Assembly (NCBI GenBank): GCA_046269235.1
Contig: JBJZOS010000007.1
Coordinates: 1 to 64,000 of the forward strand
Length of the DNA stretch: 64,000 nucleotides
From: Soonwooa sp032078105
GTDB lineage: Bacteria > Bacteroidota > Bacteroidia > Flavobacteriales > Weeksellaceae
Direction of reading: 5' to 3'
Shown here: positions 50,635 to 61,084 of the stretch, piece after piece
Position numbering within the stretch: the first letter of the stretch is position 1
Layout of the letters: each line of letters begins with the position of its first letter
Notes under the pieces: model-generated
What the model was told of the DNA's origin: nothing
The model's database searches: none
The model's input: only the letters and a program-made list of their open reading frames with translations
Position numbers and translations under genes: made by a program

Positions 50635-51615
50635 ATGAAAAAACTATTATACCTTTTTTTACTATTACTATTATGGTCGTGTAACAAAAACATAGATCAT
50701 GACTATGGTTTTTATTATTGGAGAAGCACATTTGGTTTAAATCAAGAAGAATCTAAACTTCTCAACCAATCGAAAGTAGAAAATCTTTACACTCGTTTCT
50801 TTGATATACAAAAAAGTGGAAACAATTATGAAGCTGTTGGTATTTTAAAAAGGAAAGACACTTCTAAAATCAATAAAATAATAGTTCCTGTTGTATTCAT
50901 CACCAACGAAACTTGGTACAAAATTTCAAAACAAGACGTCACGCTTTTAGCACAAAAAACCTTTGATCAAGTTAATGAGATTTCAAAAAAAATGAATTTT
51001 GATTTGGCTAACGAAATCCAAATTGACAGCGATTGGACAAAAGGAACAAAGGACGATTATTTTCTGTTTTTGAAAGAACTTCAACGCATTTCGAAGCGCG
51101 ACATTACATCAACTTTGCGATTGCATCAGGTTAGAGATAAAAAAACGATGGGCATCCCGCCAGTTAAAAAATTGTATCTGATGTGTTACTCTACATCTTC
51201 GCCTTTAGAAAAATCGGATAAAAATTCTATTTTAGATCTAAAACTTTTAAAATCTTATCTCAGTAATATTGAAGATTATCCTCTGAAGCTTGACATTGCT
51301 CTTCCAATTTATTCTTGGGCGATTGTCACCAATCATTTAGGAAAACACAAACTTATTAATGCGATAAAGACTTCCGATTTAGAAAATCCAAATTTTGAGA
51401 AGCTTGGCAAAAACAACTATAAAGTTTTGAAAGATGACTTCTATTTTGGAATGTATCTTAACAAAGGTTTCGACATAAAAGTTGAAGAAATCTCTGAATC
51501 GGATATTGAAGAAAGTATTAACTTTATCGACAGCAAACTAAAATACCCTTACCAAATTATCTATTATCATCTTGATAGCCAATTAACACAACATTATAAA
51601 AACATTCTTAAATAA
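50635..51615 (+). CDS. Hypothetical lipoprotein
   Basis: 326 residues. MKKLLYLFLLLLLWSC is a signal peptide with a lipobox Cys at 16. The body (FFDIQKSGNNYEAVGILKRK, then YPLKLDIALPIYSWAIV) is not assignable to a family by eye. It is followed 3 bases later by the 896-residue secreted protein, so the two form an operon and probably act together at the cell surface. Confidence 0.65.
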   Translation: MKKLLYLFLLLLLWSCNKNIDHDYGFYYWRSTFGLNQEESKLLNQSKVENLYTRFFDIQKSGNNYEAVGILKRKDTSKINKIIVPVVFITNETWYKISKQDVTLLAQKTFDQVNEISKKMNFDLANEIQIDSDWTKGTKDDYFLFLKELQRISKRDITSTLRLHQVRDKKTMGIPPVKKLYLMCYSTSSPLEKSDKNSILDLKLLKSYLSNIEDYPLKLDIALPIYSWAIVTNHLGKHKLINAIKTSDLENPNFEKLGKNNYKVLKDDFYFGMYLNKGFDIKVEEISESDIEESINFIDSKLKYPYQIIYYHLDSQLTQHYKNILK

Positions 51616-51618
51616 ATT

Positions 51619-54309
51619 ATGAAAAAAATAGGCGTCAGCGCGCTTCTCCTTTTTGCGCTCAATCAACCGACACAAGCTTGCGCTTGGTACGATCCAGATT
51701 ACGAGTACTTTAACCTCTTCACGCAGAGTATTATTAAAGACAAATCTTACCTGCCGTTTTTGTTAAGTTATTCCTCCAAATTCTATGGTCATGAAGTCCA
51801 CGTTCATGATGAAAATATCGAAGCTTGGCAGAAGTTTTTCGGAAATAAATACAATTACGCCGAGACTGAATATTTAGTAAATAAAGTCTCTTATTACGAT
51901 CTTAATGAGTTTAAAAAAGGAACGACTAACAATACTTTTTTAAAAAAGTTAGGCTCTGATTTTTATTCCAAAAATAAGGAAGCCATCGATTATTTGTTGC
52001 AAGCAAAATACATGGAACCTTATATGCAAATCAAATTTGTGGGCAATCCGGACAACTATTATTTTTCGGAGCAAACAGCCTCTGTTAATGCGAGTAATTT
52101 GGATTATAACAAAACCATAACCGCATTAACCAATCTTTATAATGCCACCAAAAATCCTGAAATAAAGCTTCGTTACGCTTATCAAATTGTAAGATTTAAT
52201 CATTACACTCAGAATTATCAACAAGCCGTTGACGCTTTCAAAAAATATGTTGAACCTCTTAATCTAAAGTCGGCGCCTTACTATTTAGCTTTGGATCAAA
52301 TGGCGGGCGCATTACGTGGTTTAGGAAAAGGTCAGGACGCGAATTGGAATTTCTTTAAAGTATTTTCGTTTTCGAAAGCGAGAAAAGAGTCCGCTTTCAC
52401 ATCGATGCAATTGTCGGACAGTACATCTTTCAAAGATTTGATGGCGCGCGCACAATCGCCCGAAGAGAAGAATATGGCGACCTTCCTGCTCGCTTATGGA
52501 GATTACAGCAACCCAATTCCTGCAATGGAAAAAATGTATGACATCGATCCAGATTCAGAAATTTTGAAAGTGCTTGCAGCGCGAAGCATCAACGAGTTGG
52601 AGCGAAGTTATCTTCCGATTATGTACAATTCTGACGAGATTACTAATCAAGGAGAAGCGACAACTAGCGGAAATCCAAGCGAAAAGCCGAATACTACATC
52701 AACAACAACAGAGCAAAAAGTTGAAAAACCTAGCTTTTGGTCGAGAATTGTCAGCTTTTTCAAAAACTTGTTTGGAGGAAGTTCTGATGATGCAACTGAA
52801 AGAGGCGCCAACTTAAGCGACAAATCTTATCTTAATCATCCGAATAGAATTCCGTTTTTCTCAGCAAAGGATAATCTTTGGGATGACAACGATAAAGTCC
52901 TCAACTACATCGATGATTTTGACAAATTTATTGATAAAACAAAAGACAAATCCAAAGATGAGTTTTGGAAAATTGCTTCAGCTTATCTTAAGTTTTTGAA
53001 AAAAGATTACGATGCGAGTAATGATATATTGAACGATATTAAAACCAATAATCCAGAATATCTTCAAGAAATCAAAAAAATGAAAGCACTAAATGCTATC
53101 GTTTCGCAGCCAAAAATTGATGCGGATTTCGAAAACAAATTAATGACCGAATATAAAGAGTATTTTATTAAACCTGAGAAAAAAGTAAGTGACAGTGCGG
53201 AATACTACGATGATTCGCCGCCGTCGACTTCAGATTTTTTGGTGGATATTTTAGCGAATCGATACTTCTTGCAAGGCGAAGACGGAAAAGCCTATTTGAT
53301 GAACAATTCGTTGTCGTCTTTACAATACAGCCCCAATGCAGATTTGGCGAAAAAACTACAAGCCTTTATTAATAAAGACAACAAAACCGCCTTCGAAAAA
53401 GAAGTTGTTTCTAAAAACATTGACATCAAAGGAAATCCCGATGCGTTTTTCAACCTAATCTATGGTGATCAAGAAATGCGAAATGCCAATTTTGCTAAAG
53501 CGAAAGATTATTATTCAAAAATTAAAAACTTTGGCGGACTCCACCCAATTAGCTCATTTTATTACAACGAAGAAGAAGCGCCAAAAGTTGACCCAACCGC
53601 TTACGATGGTTTTAATAATGTATCGCCCTTGGTTTTTGGTCATAATGTTTGGGAGAGTTTTGGAAGCGCTGAAACCGAAAGTATGAAAGCTGAAAGTTTT
53701 GTATCTGATTTTCCTATGATAAAATCTAATATGAACAAATTAGACTTGGCGAATGCTGCTATCGAACTTCAAAAAATAGGAACCGCTAAAGATCAAAAAG
53801 CTGCACAAGCTAATCAGTTGATCGGAAATATGTTGTACAACTCTTCTATTTTAGGATATTATCGCGAACTTTTTGTGATGGATCTTAACAATGCTGGATG
53901 GAATAAATATGATTTTTGGAAAACCGACACCCCGTACAAATATTACTATAAAAACTATTCGTACACGAGTTACATAAAACCAGAGAATTTTGATTTGTCA
54001 ATTAATTATTACAAAAAAGCTTTAGACCACACAACTGATAAAGATCAAAAAGCTAGAATCCTGTTCCAAATGGCAAGTGCTGAACAAGGAAAATACTACC
54101 AGTGGGAATCTAAACAAGAAAGTAATTTGTCTTGGGACGACCCTAACTATGACCAAAAACGTAAAGCTTTTGACGCGCAAATTGCCGACACCAAAAATGA
54201 CAAATACAGAACTTACTTCGCGCAGTTAAAACAAAACTATGCTGACACACAATCCTTCAAAGATTTGCAAAGCAGATGTCTGTATTTTAAATACTATACG
54301 ACTAAGTAA
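51619..54309 (+). CDS. Large secreted protein, helical-repeat-like
   Basis: 896 residues with a signal peptide (MKKIGVSALLLFALNQPTQA) and then CAWYDPDYEY. Much of the body resembles TPR-like helical pairs (ALDQMAGALRGLGKGQDANW, SINYYKKALDHTTDKDQKAR, ILFQMASAEQGKYYQ), interrupted near residues 340-390 by a low-complexity linker (TTSGNPSEKPNTTSTTTEQK). It is expected in the periplasm or outer membrane. Partner of the preceding lipoprotein. No catalytic motif seen. Confidence 0.65.
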   Translation: MKKIGVSALLLFALNQPTQACAWYDPDYEYFNLFTQSIIKDKSYLPFLLSYSSKFYGHEVHVHDENIEAWQKFFGNKYNYAETEYLVNKVSYYDLNEFKKGTTNNTFLKKLGSDFYSKNKEAIDYLLQAKYMEPYMQIKFVGNPDNYYFSEQTASVNASNLDYNKTITALTNLYNATKNPEIKLRYAYQIVRFNHYTQNYQQAVDAFKKYVEPLNLKSAPYYLALDQMAGALRGLGKGQDANWNFFKVFSFSKARKESAFTSMQLSDSTSFKDLMARAQSPEEKNMATFLLAYGDYSNPIPAMEKMYDIDPDSEILKVLAARSINELERSYLPIMYNSDEITNQGEATTSGNPSEKPNTTSTTTEQKVEKPSFWSRIVSFFKNLFGGSSDDATERGANLSDKSYLNHPNRIPFFSAKDNLWDDNDKVLNYIDDFDKFIDKTKDKSKDEFWKIASAYLKFLKKDYDASNDILNDIKTNNPEYLQEIKKMKALNAIVSQPKIDADFENKLMTEYKEYFIKPEKKVSDSAEYYDDSPPSTSDFLVDILANRYFLQGEDGKAYLMNNSLSSLQYSPNADLAKKLQAFINKDNKTAFEKEVVSKNIDIKGNPDAFFNLIYGDQEMRNANFAKAKDYYSKIKNFGGLHPISSFYYNEEEAPKVDPTAYDGFNNVSPLVFGHNVWESFGSAETESMKAESFVSDFPMIKSNMNKLDLANAAIELQKIGTAKDQKAAQANQLIGNMLYNSSILGYYRELFVMDLNNAGWNKYDFWKTDTPYKYYYKNYSYTSYIKPENFDLSINYYKKALDHTTDKDQKARILFQMASAEQGKYYQWESKQESNLSWDDPNYDQKRKAFDAQIADTKNDKYRTYFAQLKQNYADTQSFKDLQSRCLYFKYYTTK

Positions 54310-54316
54310 AGAAAAA

Positions 54317-54703
54317 AAAGCTGTTTCGAGGTTTTGGCCTTTGGATATTATTTAATTGCAATGCATCAAAAACCAATGCTGATGATAGCAACATACTTGA
54401 TAGTCATTTGACAGGAACATGGTCGATGATGTTTGATAAAGCATCAGTAACAAGGTCTCGGACAATAACGAGAGAAGCGGACGGGAGATTTGTTTCCAAA
54501 AATGTTACGAAAGTCCAAGGTCCTGTGCAACGGTATCAGACTTCAGGAATTTGGTGGATAGATCAGTTTTTTAATACGAAACCAATCTGCAATCTAGTGA
54601 CACGCTTAAGTATAAATTTAGAATTGATAATGCTTCTAAAATCAGTTTTGAAAAAGAACCAAATACCGAAGAAGATTACAAATATTCTGAAATTAAAGAA
54701 TAA
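54317..54703 (+). pseudogene. Decayed lipoprotein gene
   Basis: The frame starting KKKKLFRGFG then LWILFNCNASKTNADDSNIL has a lipobox-like signal but no usable start codon. It continues as LTGTWSMMFDKASVTRSRTI, and near 54560-54595 the coding sense moves to another frame that ends DNASKISFEKEPNTEEDYKY and TAA at 54701-54703. Lost start plus frameshift indicate a pseudogene of a small lipocalin-like lipoprotein. Confidence 0.6.
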
Positions 54704-54716
54704 GTGTAAAATAAAA

Positions 54717-54745
54717 AAAGAGATGGAAAGTTCCATCTCTTTTTT
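54717..54745. terminator. Terminator hairpin
   Basis: Stem AGAGATGGAA with TTCCATCTCT (about 54719-54740), two-base loop and a T-run; between convergent decayed genes. Confidence 0.75.
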
Positions 54746-54764
54746 ATTCTATTTAATAAAGAAA

Positions 54765-54965
54765 TTAATTCTTCTCAAATTTGCAAGTTGATGATTCGCC
54801 GTTAATATTGGTTTTAACAAGGTAAAGACCGACTTTATAAAAACTTGTGTTATTAAGATTGCTGCTTCTTTTCATTTCATCGTCGCTTGGCGTTACTTTC
54901 GTCCATTGTGCATGAAGCATAGGAACTCATAGTGCAAAAGCAAAAGTTGTAATTATTAATTTCAA
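54765..54965 (-). pseudogene. Decayed small secreted protein gene
   Basis: On the minus strand a signal-peptide-like LKLIITTFAFAL is broken by an in-frame TGA (probably a lost Trp), after which PMLHAQWTKVTPSDDEMKRS and FYKVGLYLVKTNINGESSTC run to a stop at 54765-54767. The original start is TTG at 54963-54965. An intact 51-residue frame from 54920 lacks a full signal. Confidence 0.5.
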
Positions 54966-55101
54966 AAAAATAAAAAGTTAGGCGCAAATATATTATTTCG
55001 ACAACAATAAACGCCTGACACTGATATTATTAACTTAAATTTTAAGAACTAAATATATTTCATCAATTAATATCTACTTTTATGATGTAAAGAATCAAAA
55101 A

Positions 55102-55132
55102 AAGCGGTCTCAAAATTTTGAGACCGCTTCTT
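55102..55132. terminator. Terminator after the siderophore receptor
   Basis: A perfect 28-bp palindrome (55102-55129, arm AAGCGGTCTCAAAA) with T-run; it lies beyond the receptor stop on the minus strand. Confidence 0.8.
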
Positions 55133-55170
55133 ATCAAAGAAATATTAAATTGAAAAATGAAAAAGTGTTT

Positions 55171-57434
55171 TTAGAATTTGTAGTTAAGTTGAACAGCAAA
55201 ATTTCTTGGTTGGATCTGGTCGATATAACCTCCTCTGAAATAAGAGCTATAACCTACAGAATCTAATATGTTATTAAAAAATACTCTTATACCCATTCCG
55301 TTATTTAGCATATATCCAATCTGCGCATCTACCGTAGTATATTCTGGCATATCAAAAGGTTTTACACCTGGTTTTACACTATTAACATGTCCTGCAGTAA
55401 AGCTTTTTTGTGTCCACTCGTCCACAGGTCTTTTTCCTACGTAGTAAATACCCGCTCCAATATCCAGCTTAGATAATATCCCATCTTTGAATTTATAATT
55501 TAACCATGCATTGGCTGTATGCTTAGGAGCGTTCATAGGTGCAGACCCATTAACGTAAGATGGACTGTCTTTGTACTGAGCATCAAGATACGCCCAACCA
55601 GACATGACTTGTAGGTTCGGTAAAATCCTACCAATTAACTCAACTTCCACTCCTTTTCTTCGAAGATTACCAGCGAGACCATACAGAATATTGCCGTTAG
55701 CATCTTTCACTGGTTGATAAGCCGAGTCTAAAATTTGGAATGATAAGTTGTTGGTATTAATATCAAATAAAGTAGCATTGAATCTTAAACGCTCGTTAAA
55801 CCAATCCGACTTAATCCCTGCTTCCCATTGTTTGGTATCCGAAGGTCCAACATTGCCTCCGCCTTGTAAAATATTGTTAACAGAACGTAAGGAGGTTGTT
55901 GTTGTGTAAGAGCCGAATACATTTACATTTTCTAACGGAGAGATAATTAGCCCAAGTGAAGGATTCCATGTATCTGTAATTCTGTATTTTGACCCATTCA
56001 TATTACTATATCTTAAACCTAAATGAGCTTTTACATATTTACCAACGGACATTACATTCTGCGCCATAAGTCCAAAACTTGGTGTAAGGATAGAATTACT
56101 TTTTCCTAAACTTTTAAATACAACATTAACTGGAAGTGTATTTGGGATAGAACCATTAACCACATCGAATATGTCTAAAGGGTTTCCTTGATCTACACTA
56201 CCATCTGTTCTGACGCTTCCAGCCTTGATTTGATTAGCAGGAGCAATAGCGCCTTTGTAAGCAGCAAATGTTTCGGAAGAAGTTTCAGTTTCTCTCCAAT
56301 CAAATCCAACTTGGAAAGTATGTTTTATAAAACCTGTCTTAACATCTTGTCCAATAAAATCGAACTGAAATACTTTATTAAGATCTTCGGATTTGGATTT
56401 ACCTATTATTCTTTGACGTACATTATAATCTGTACTTTTAGGTAACATTGATATAGAAGAATTTTCGTTATCGCTATTGCTAGAAGAATTGATAAAAGCG
56501 GCGCGAAGTTTTAATTTATCGCTTAGTTTTCTAGTAGCTGTTGTGGCGAAATTAAAAGTTTGGCTTGTCGAAAAATCCGAAGCATAACCTAAAAACTTAC
56601 CTTTTGGCATGTGATACAGAGCTTCCACATTTCCAGGTCCGGTGTTAATAGTTCCACGATCTGGTGTACGACTGTCATGAAGATAATCCATTTCTACATT
56701 AATCTCGGTCTTTTCATCTGGACGGTAGGTTATTGATGGATTAACATAACTTCTTTCTCCTTTTACAAAACTTCTGAACGAGTTCTTATTTTGATAAGCT
56801 ACATTTAGTCGTACAGCCACCTTTTTTTCTGAGTCTAATACTCTTTGGAAATCCAAAGTAGGCCTATAAAAATCCCAGCTTCCATATCTAAATCCTACAC
56901 TGGTTAGATTAATGAACTGTGGTCTTTTGGTACAACATTAATAACGCCTCCTGCAGAACCCAAACCGTTACCAACACCTTGTGTTACGGCAGCCGAACCT
57001 TTAATCACTTGGACACTTTCTACACCTTGCATATCAGTAATCATACCAGCAGTTCTGAAATCAGAATCCATCTGGACACCGTTTTTAAGAACTGGCACAC
57101 CTCTGTAACCACGAATGGACATACTTTCGCGACCTCCGCCATAACTGGAGAAAAGAGTTACACCAGGAACATTTTTTGCAACATCTGTTACTGTTAATCC
57201 TCCAAGATCTTCTATTACCTTATATGAAATAACAGAAATATTTTGGATTTGATCTCTTGTTTTTAACGGCAACCTTGTAATCGCTTCTAAACCTACTGGT
57301 TGTTTTTTAGCGACACCAAATAGTTCAACTACCTCGATGTTAGTTTCGTTTTTCAACGTGTCTTTTTTAGTCTGTTGCGCAAATACTAAAAGACTTGGAA
57401 GACTAAGCATGGATATAGATACAAGTTTAAACAT
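55171..57434 (-). pseudogene. TonB-dependent siderophore receptor, frameshifted
   Basis: Outer-membrane receptor for ferric-siderophore uptake. The N-terminal part (from the ATG at 57434, MFKLVSISMLSLPSLLVFA) holds the signal peptide and the plug domain (DQIQNISVISYKVIEDLGGL, then GGRESMSIRGYRGVPV and VIKGSAAVTQGV). It stops early after VVPKDHSSLI at 56904. The barrel (DFQRVLDSEKKVAVRLNVAY) resumes in another frame from about 56925 to 55171, ending with the typical C-terminal RNFAVQLNYKF. One missing A in the run near 56923-56928 would join VVPK to RPQFINLTSVGFRYGSWDF. So either a real recent frameshift or a sequencing error in a homopolymer. Confidence 0.85.
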
Positions 57435-57510
57435 AGAATTATTTTTTGCAAAAATATTATTTTTATTAATTCTAAATAAAATATAATTATTGGTATATAT
57501 CACAAAAAAA

Positions 57511-57540
57511 AATCCCTTTCCAAATAATGGAAAGGGATTC
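57511..57540. terminator. Terminator after rpsJ
   Basis: An 11-bp stem (57511-57521 AATCCCTTTCC with 57529-57539) after the str operon, upstream of the receptor gene. It ends rpsJ transcription, so rpsJ is not co-transcribed with the rplC operon. Confidence 0.85.
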
Positions 57541-57566
57541 TATAATCATAGCAAAGTATGCTAGTA

Positions 57567-57872
57567 TCACACTTTAATTTCTACATCAACACCTGAAGGA
57601 AGTTCTAACTTCATAAGAGCGTCTACAGTTTTAGAAGAAGAAGAGTAGATATCCATCAATCTCTTATGAGCTGATAATTGGAATTGTTCTCTTGCTTTCT
57701 TGTTAACGTGCGGAGATCTCAACACTGTGAAGATTCTTTTGTTAGTTGGTAAAGGGATTGGACCATTAACTACAGCACCAGTCGCTTTAACCGTTTTTAC
57801 GATTTTCTCAGCAGATTTGTCTACTAAATTGTAATCGTAAGACTTAAGTTTTATTCTTATTCTTTGTGACAT
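57567..57872 (-). CDS. rpsJ: 30S ribosomal protein S10
   Basis: 101 residues. MSQRIRIKLKSYDYNLVDKS, then GPIPLPTNKRIFTVLRSPHV. Also NusE in transcription. Here it is the last gene of the str operon, 17 bases after fusA, instead of leading the rplC operon. Confidence 0.97.
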   Translation of the reverse strand: MSQRIRIKLKSYDYNLVDKSAEKIVKTVKATGAVVNGPIPLPTNKRIFTVLRSPHVNKKAREQFQLSAHKRLMDIYSSSSKTVDALMKLELPSGVDVEIKV

Positions 57873-57889
57873 TTTAATCTAATTTAAAA

Positions 57890-60007
57890 TTAACCTTTAG
57901 CTTTAGCGATTACGTCTTCAGCAACGTTATTAGGAGCAGCTTCGTATCTTTCGAATTCCATAGAAGATGATGCTCTACCAGAAGATAATGTTCTTAATGA
58001 TGTTACATAACCAAACATTTCTGAAAGTGGAACAAATGCTTTGATAACTTTAGCGTTATTTCTGTCATCCATACCGTTAACGGTACCTCTTCTTCTGTTA
58101 AGGTCACCTACGATATCTCCCATGTATTCTTCAGGCGTTACTACTTCAAGTTTCATGATTGGCTCCATGATAACAGCTTTAGCAGCTTTACCAACAGCTT
58201 TGAAACCTAACTTAGCAGCTAATTCGAAAGATAATTGATCGGAGTCAACCGCGTGGAATGAACCATCTTTAAGAGTAACTTTCATTGAATCAACTTCGAA
58301 TCCAGCTAATGGACCGTTTTTCATTGCTTCTTTGAAACCTTTCTCTACAGAAGGAACAAATTCTTTAGGGATGTTACCACCCTTAATTACGTTAATAAAC
58401 TCTAAACCTGTTTTACCTTCGTCTGCAGGACCAATTTCGAATACGATATCAGCAAATTTACCTCTACCACCAGATTGTTTTTTGTAAACCTCTCTGTGGT
58501 TAGCAGTAACTGTTAAAGCTTCTTTGTACTCTACTTGCGGTTGTCCTTGGTTAACTTCAACCTTGAACTCTCTTCTCATACGGTCTACGATGATATCTAA
58601 GTGAAGCTCACCCATACCAGAGATGATTGTTTGTCCTGAAGCTTCGTCAGTTTTAACCGTGAAAGTAGGATCTTCTTCAGCTAATTTAGCCAAAGCGTTA
58701 CCCATTTTATCCTGGTCAGCCTTAGTTTTAGGCTCAACTGCGATACCAATTACTGGATCTGGGAAAACCATAGATTCAAGAACGATTGGGCTCTTTTCAT
58801 CACATAGTGTATCTCCTGTTTTAATATCTTTAAATCCTACAGCTGCACCAATATCACCAGCTTCGATAAATTCGATAGGCTCTTGCTTATTAGCGTGCAT
58901 TTGGAAGATACGAGAGATTCTTTCTCTGTTTCCAGATCTTGTGTTAAGAACATAAGAACCAGCATCTAATCTACCAGAGTAAGCTCTAAAGAATGCTAAA
59001 CGACCTACGAATGGGTCAGTAGCAATTTTGAATGCTAACGCTGCGAATGGATCATTAACAGATGGTTTTCTACTAATAGGCTCATCAGTCTTAGGGTTAG
59101 TACCGTGGATTGCCTCTTTGTCCATCGGAGATGGTAAGTAACGACAAACAGCATCTAACATAAACTGAACACCCTTATTTTTGAATGAAGAACCACAAGT
59201 CATTGGAATGATAGACATATCCAAAGTTGCTGCTCTTAGAGCTGTATGGATTTCTTCCTCTGTAATAGAGTTTTCATCTTCCATATATTTCTCTAGTAAT
59301 TCTTCATCGTAAGCTGCAATCTCTTCGATTAATTGACCTCTGAATTGCTTAACTTCGTCTAACATTGATTCAGGAATGTCAACGATGTCAAAAGTAGAAC
59401 CATAGTTATCATCATGCCATACAATAGCTCTGTTTTTAACTAAGTCTACAACGCCTTTAAAGTCTGCTTCTTCACCAATTGGCAAAACGATAGGCACTGC
59501 ATTAGAACCTAACATTGTTTTAACTTGGTTACAAACATTAAGGAAGTCGGCACCTTGACGGTCCATTTTGTTTACAAATCCCATTCTAGGAACTTTGTAA
59601 TTATCGGCTAGTCTCCAGTTAGTTTCTGATTGTGGCTCTACACCATCAACAGCAGAAAATAAGAATACTAAACCATCTAATACTCTTAATGAACGGTTAA
59701 CCTCAACAGTAAAGTCAACGTGTCCCGGTGTATCGATTACGTTAAAATGGTAATCTTTAGCATCAGGAAGTGGCTTACCTTGCTCTGTAGGGAATTTCCA
59801 ATCTACAGTAACAGCAGCAGAAGTAATGGTAATACCTCTTTCTGCTTCTTGCTCCATCCAGTCAGTTGTAGAACCACCTTCGTGAGTTTCCCCAATCTTG
59901 TGATTTTTACCTGAATAAAATAAGATACGTTCAGTTGTTGTAGTCTTACCAGCATCGATATGCGCAGCAATACCAATATTTCTAGTTAATCTAAGATCTC
60001 TACTCAT
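57890..60007 (-). CDS. fusA: Elongation factor G
   Basis: 705 residues. GTPase driving translocation: G1 AHIDAGKT, G3 DTPGH, G4 NKMD, domains II-V following (SGMGELHLDIIVDRMRREFK in domain III/IV). Follows rpsG by 8 bases. Intact. Confidence 0.97.
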   Translation of the reverse strand: MSRDLRLTRNIGIAAHIDAGKTTTTERILFYSGKNHKIGETHEGGSTTDWMEQEAERGITITSAAVTVDWKFPTEQGKPLPDAKDYHFNVIDTPGHVDFTVEVNRSLRVLDGLVFLFSAVDGVEPQSETNWRLADNYKVPRMGFVNKMDRQGADFLNVCNQVKTMLGSNAVPIVLPIGEEADFKGVVDLVKNRAIVWHDDNYGSTFDIVDIPESMLDEVKQFRGQLIEEIAAYDEELLEKYMEDENSITEEEIHTALRAATLDMSIIPMTCGSSFKNKGVQFMLDAVCRYLPSPMDKEAIHGTNPKTDEPISRKPSVNDPFAALAFKIATDPFVGRLAFFRAYSGRLDAGSYVLNTRSGNRERISRIFQMHANKQEPIEFIEAGDIGAAVGFKDIKTGDTLCDEKSPIVLESMVFPDPVIGIAVEPKTKADQDKMGNALAKLAEEDPTFTVKTDEASGQTIISGMGELHLDIIVDRMRREFKVEVNQGQPQVEYKEALTVTANHREVYKKQSGGRGKFADIVFEIGPADEGKTGLEFINVIKGGNIPKEFVPSVEKGFKEAMKNGPLAGFEVDSMKVTLKDGSFHAVDSDQLSFELAAKLGFKAVGKAAKAVIMEPIMKLEVVTPEEYMGDIVGDLNRRRGTVNGMDDRNNAKVIKAFVPLSEMFGYVTSLRTLSSGRASSSMEFERYEAAPNNVAEDVIAKAKG

Positions 60008-60015
60008 TGTCTTAA

Positions 60016-60492
60016 TTAGAATTTAAAGTGAGAGAAAGCCTTGTTAGCTTCTGCCATTTTGTGAGTATCTGTTTTCTTTTTATATGCAGCACCTTCCTCT
60101 TTCGCAGCAGCGATAACTTCAGCAGCTAATTTCTGAGCCATTGACTTATCATTTCTTGCTTTAGAGTACTTGATTAACCATTTCATAGCCATAGAAATTT
60201 TTCTATCAGCTCTGATTGGCATAGGAATTTGGAAGTTAGCACCTCCTACTCTTCTAGATCTTACTTCTACGTGAGGCATAACGTTAGTTAATGCATCTTT
60301 CCAGATCTCTAGAGACGTTTTTTCGTTATCACCTTTTTTGTTTTCAACGATATCTAACGCATCATAGAAAATCTTGAATGCGATAGACTTCTTACCGTCT
60401 AACATAAGGTTGTTTACAAATCTTGTTACCAATTGATCATTAAACTTCGGATCTGGTAACAACGGTCTTTTTTTCGCTTTTGTCTTTCTCAT
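60016..60492 (-). CDS. rpsG: 30S ribosomal protein S7
   Basis: 158 residues. MRKTKAKKRPLLPDPKFNDQ, NVMPHVEVRSRRVGGANFQI, and ALRW-type MAMKWLIKYSKARNDKSMAQ. Organises the 30S head. Confidence 0.97.
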   Translation of the reverse strand: MRKTKAKKRPLLPDPKFNDQLVTRFVNNLMLDGKKSIAFKIFYDALDIVENKKGDNEKTSLEIWKDALTNVMPHVEVRSRRVGGANFQIPMPIRADRKISMAMKWLIKYSKARNDKSMAQKLAAEVIAAAKEEGAAYKKKTDTHKMAEANKAFSHFKF

Positions 60493-60514
60493 TGTCTTGT
60501 ACCTTATTTAATGA

Positions 60515-60928
60515 TTATTTTTTCTTTCCTTTAGCTGGAGCTGCTGCTGCCTGACCTGGTTTTGGTCTCTTAGCACCATACTTCGATCTTCTTTGTGTTC
60601 TTCCGTTAACACCTGCAGTGTCTAACGCACCTCTTACGATGTGGTAACGTACTCCCGGTAGGTCTTTCACCCTTCCGCCTCTTACCAATACTATCGAGTG
60701 CTCTTGAAGATTATGTCCTTCGCCCGGGATATAAGCGTTGACTTCTTTACCGTTAGAAAGTCTTACCCTTGCAACTTTTCTAAGTGCAGAGTTTGGTTTC
60801 TTAGGGGTAGTTGTATATACTCTCGTACATACACCGCGTCTTTGTGGACAAGAATCAAGGGCAGCCGATTTGCTCTTCTTGGCAAGCGTGGCTCTTCCTT
60901 TTCTTACTAATTGTTGAATAGTAGGCAT
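60515..60928 (-). CDS. rpsL: 30S ribosomal protein S12
   Basis: 137 residues. MPTIQQLVRKGRATLAKKSK; TTPKKPNSALRKVARVRLSN carries Lys43-region streptomycin-contact residues in their wild-type form (TPKKPNSA); GGRVKDLPGVRYHIVRGALD. Short Ala/Lys-rich C-terminal extension. First gene of the str operon. Confidence 0.97.
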   Translation of the reverse strand: MPTIQQLVRKGRATLAKKSKSAALDSCPQRRGVCTRVYTTTPKKPNSALRKVARVRLSNGKEVNAYIPGEGHNLQEHSIVLVRGGRVKDLPGVRYHIVRGALDTAGVNGRTQRRSKYGAKRPKPGQAAAAPAKGKKK

Positions 60929-60958
60929 TTAATTGCTTTTATTTTATAATTCAGGGTG

Positions 60959-60988
60959 CAAAAGTAATGATATTTTTTTAATTTACAA
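60959..60988 (-). promoter_or_regulatory. str operon promoter
   Basis: On the minus strand TTG (rc of 60986-60988), 19 bases, TACTTTTG (rc of 60959-60966), about 30 bases before the rpsL ATG. Confidence 0.75.
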
Positions 60989-61031
60989 TAGCTTACACAA
61001 AAAATTAATATTCTTTCTGATTATAAATCAT

Positions 61032-61062
61032 TTGTTTACATCGAGAACAATAGATACTTTTG
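61032..61062 (+). promoter_or_regulatory. Promoter of the 61085 gene
   Basis: TTG (61032-61034), 20 bases, TACTTTTG (61055-61062), 22 bases before the ATG. Divergent from the str promoter in a 156-base region. Confidence 0.75.
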
Positions 61063-61084
61063 CGATCATTAATTTTAAAATTTA

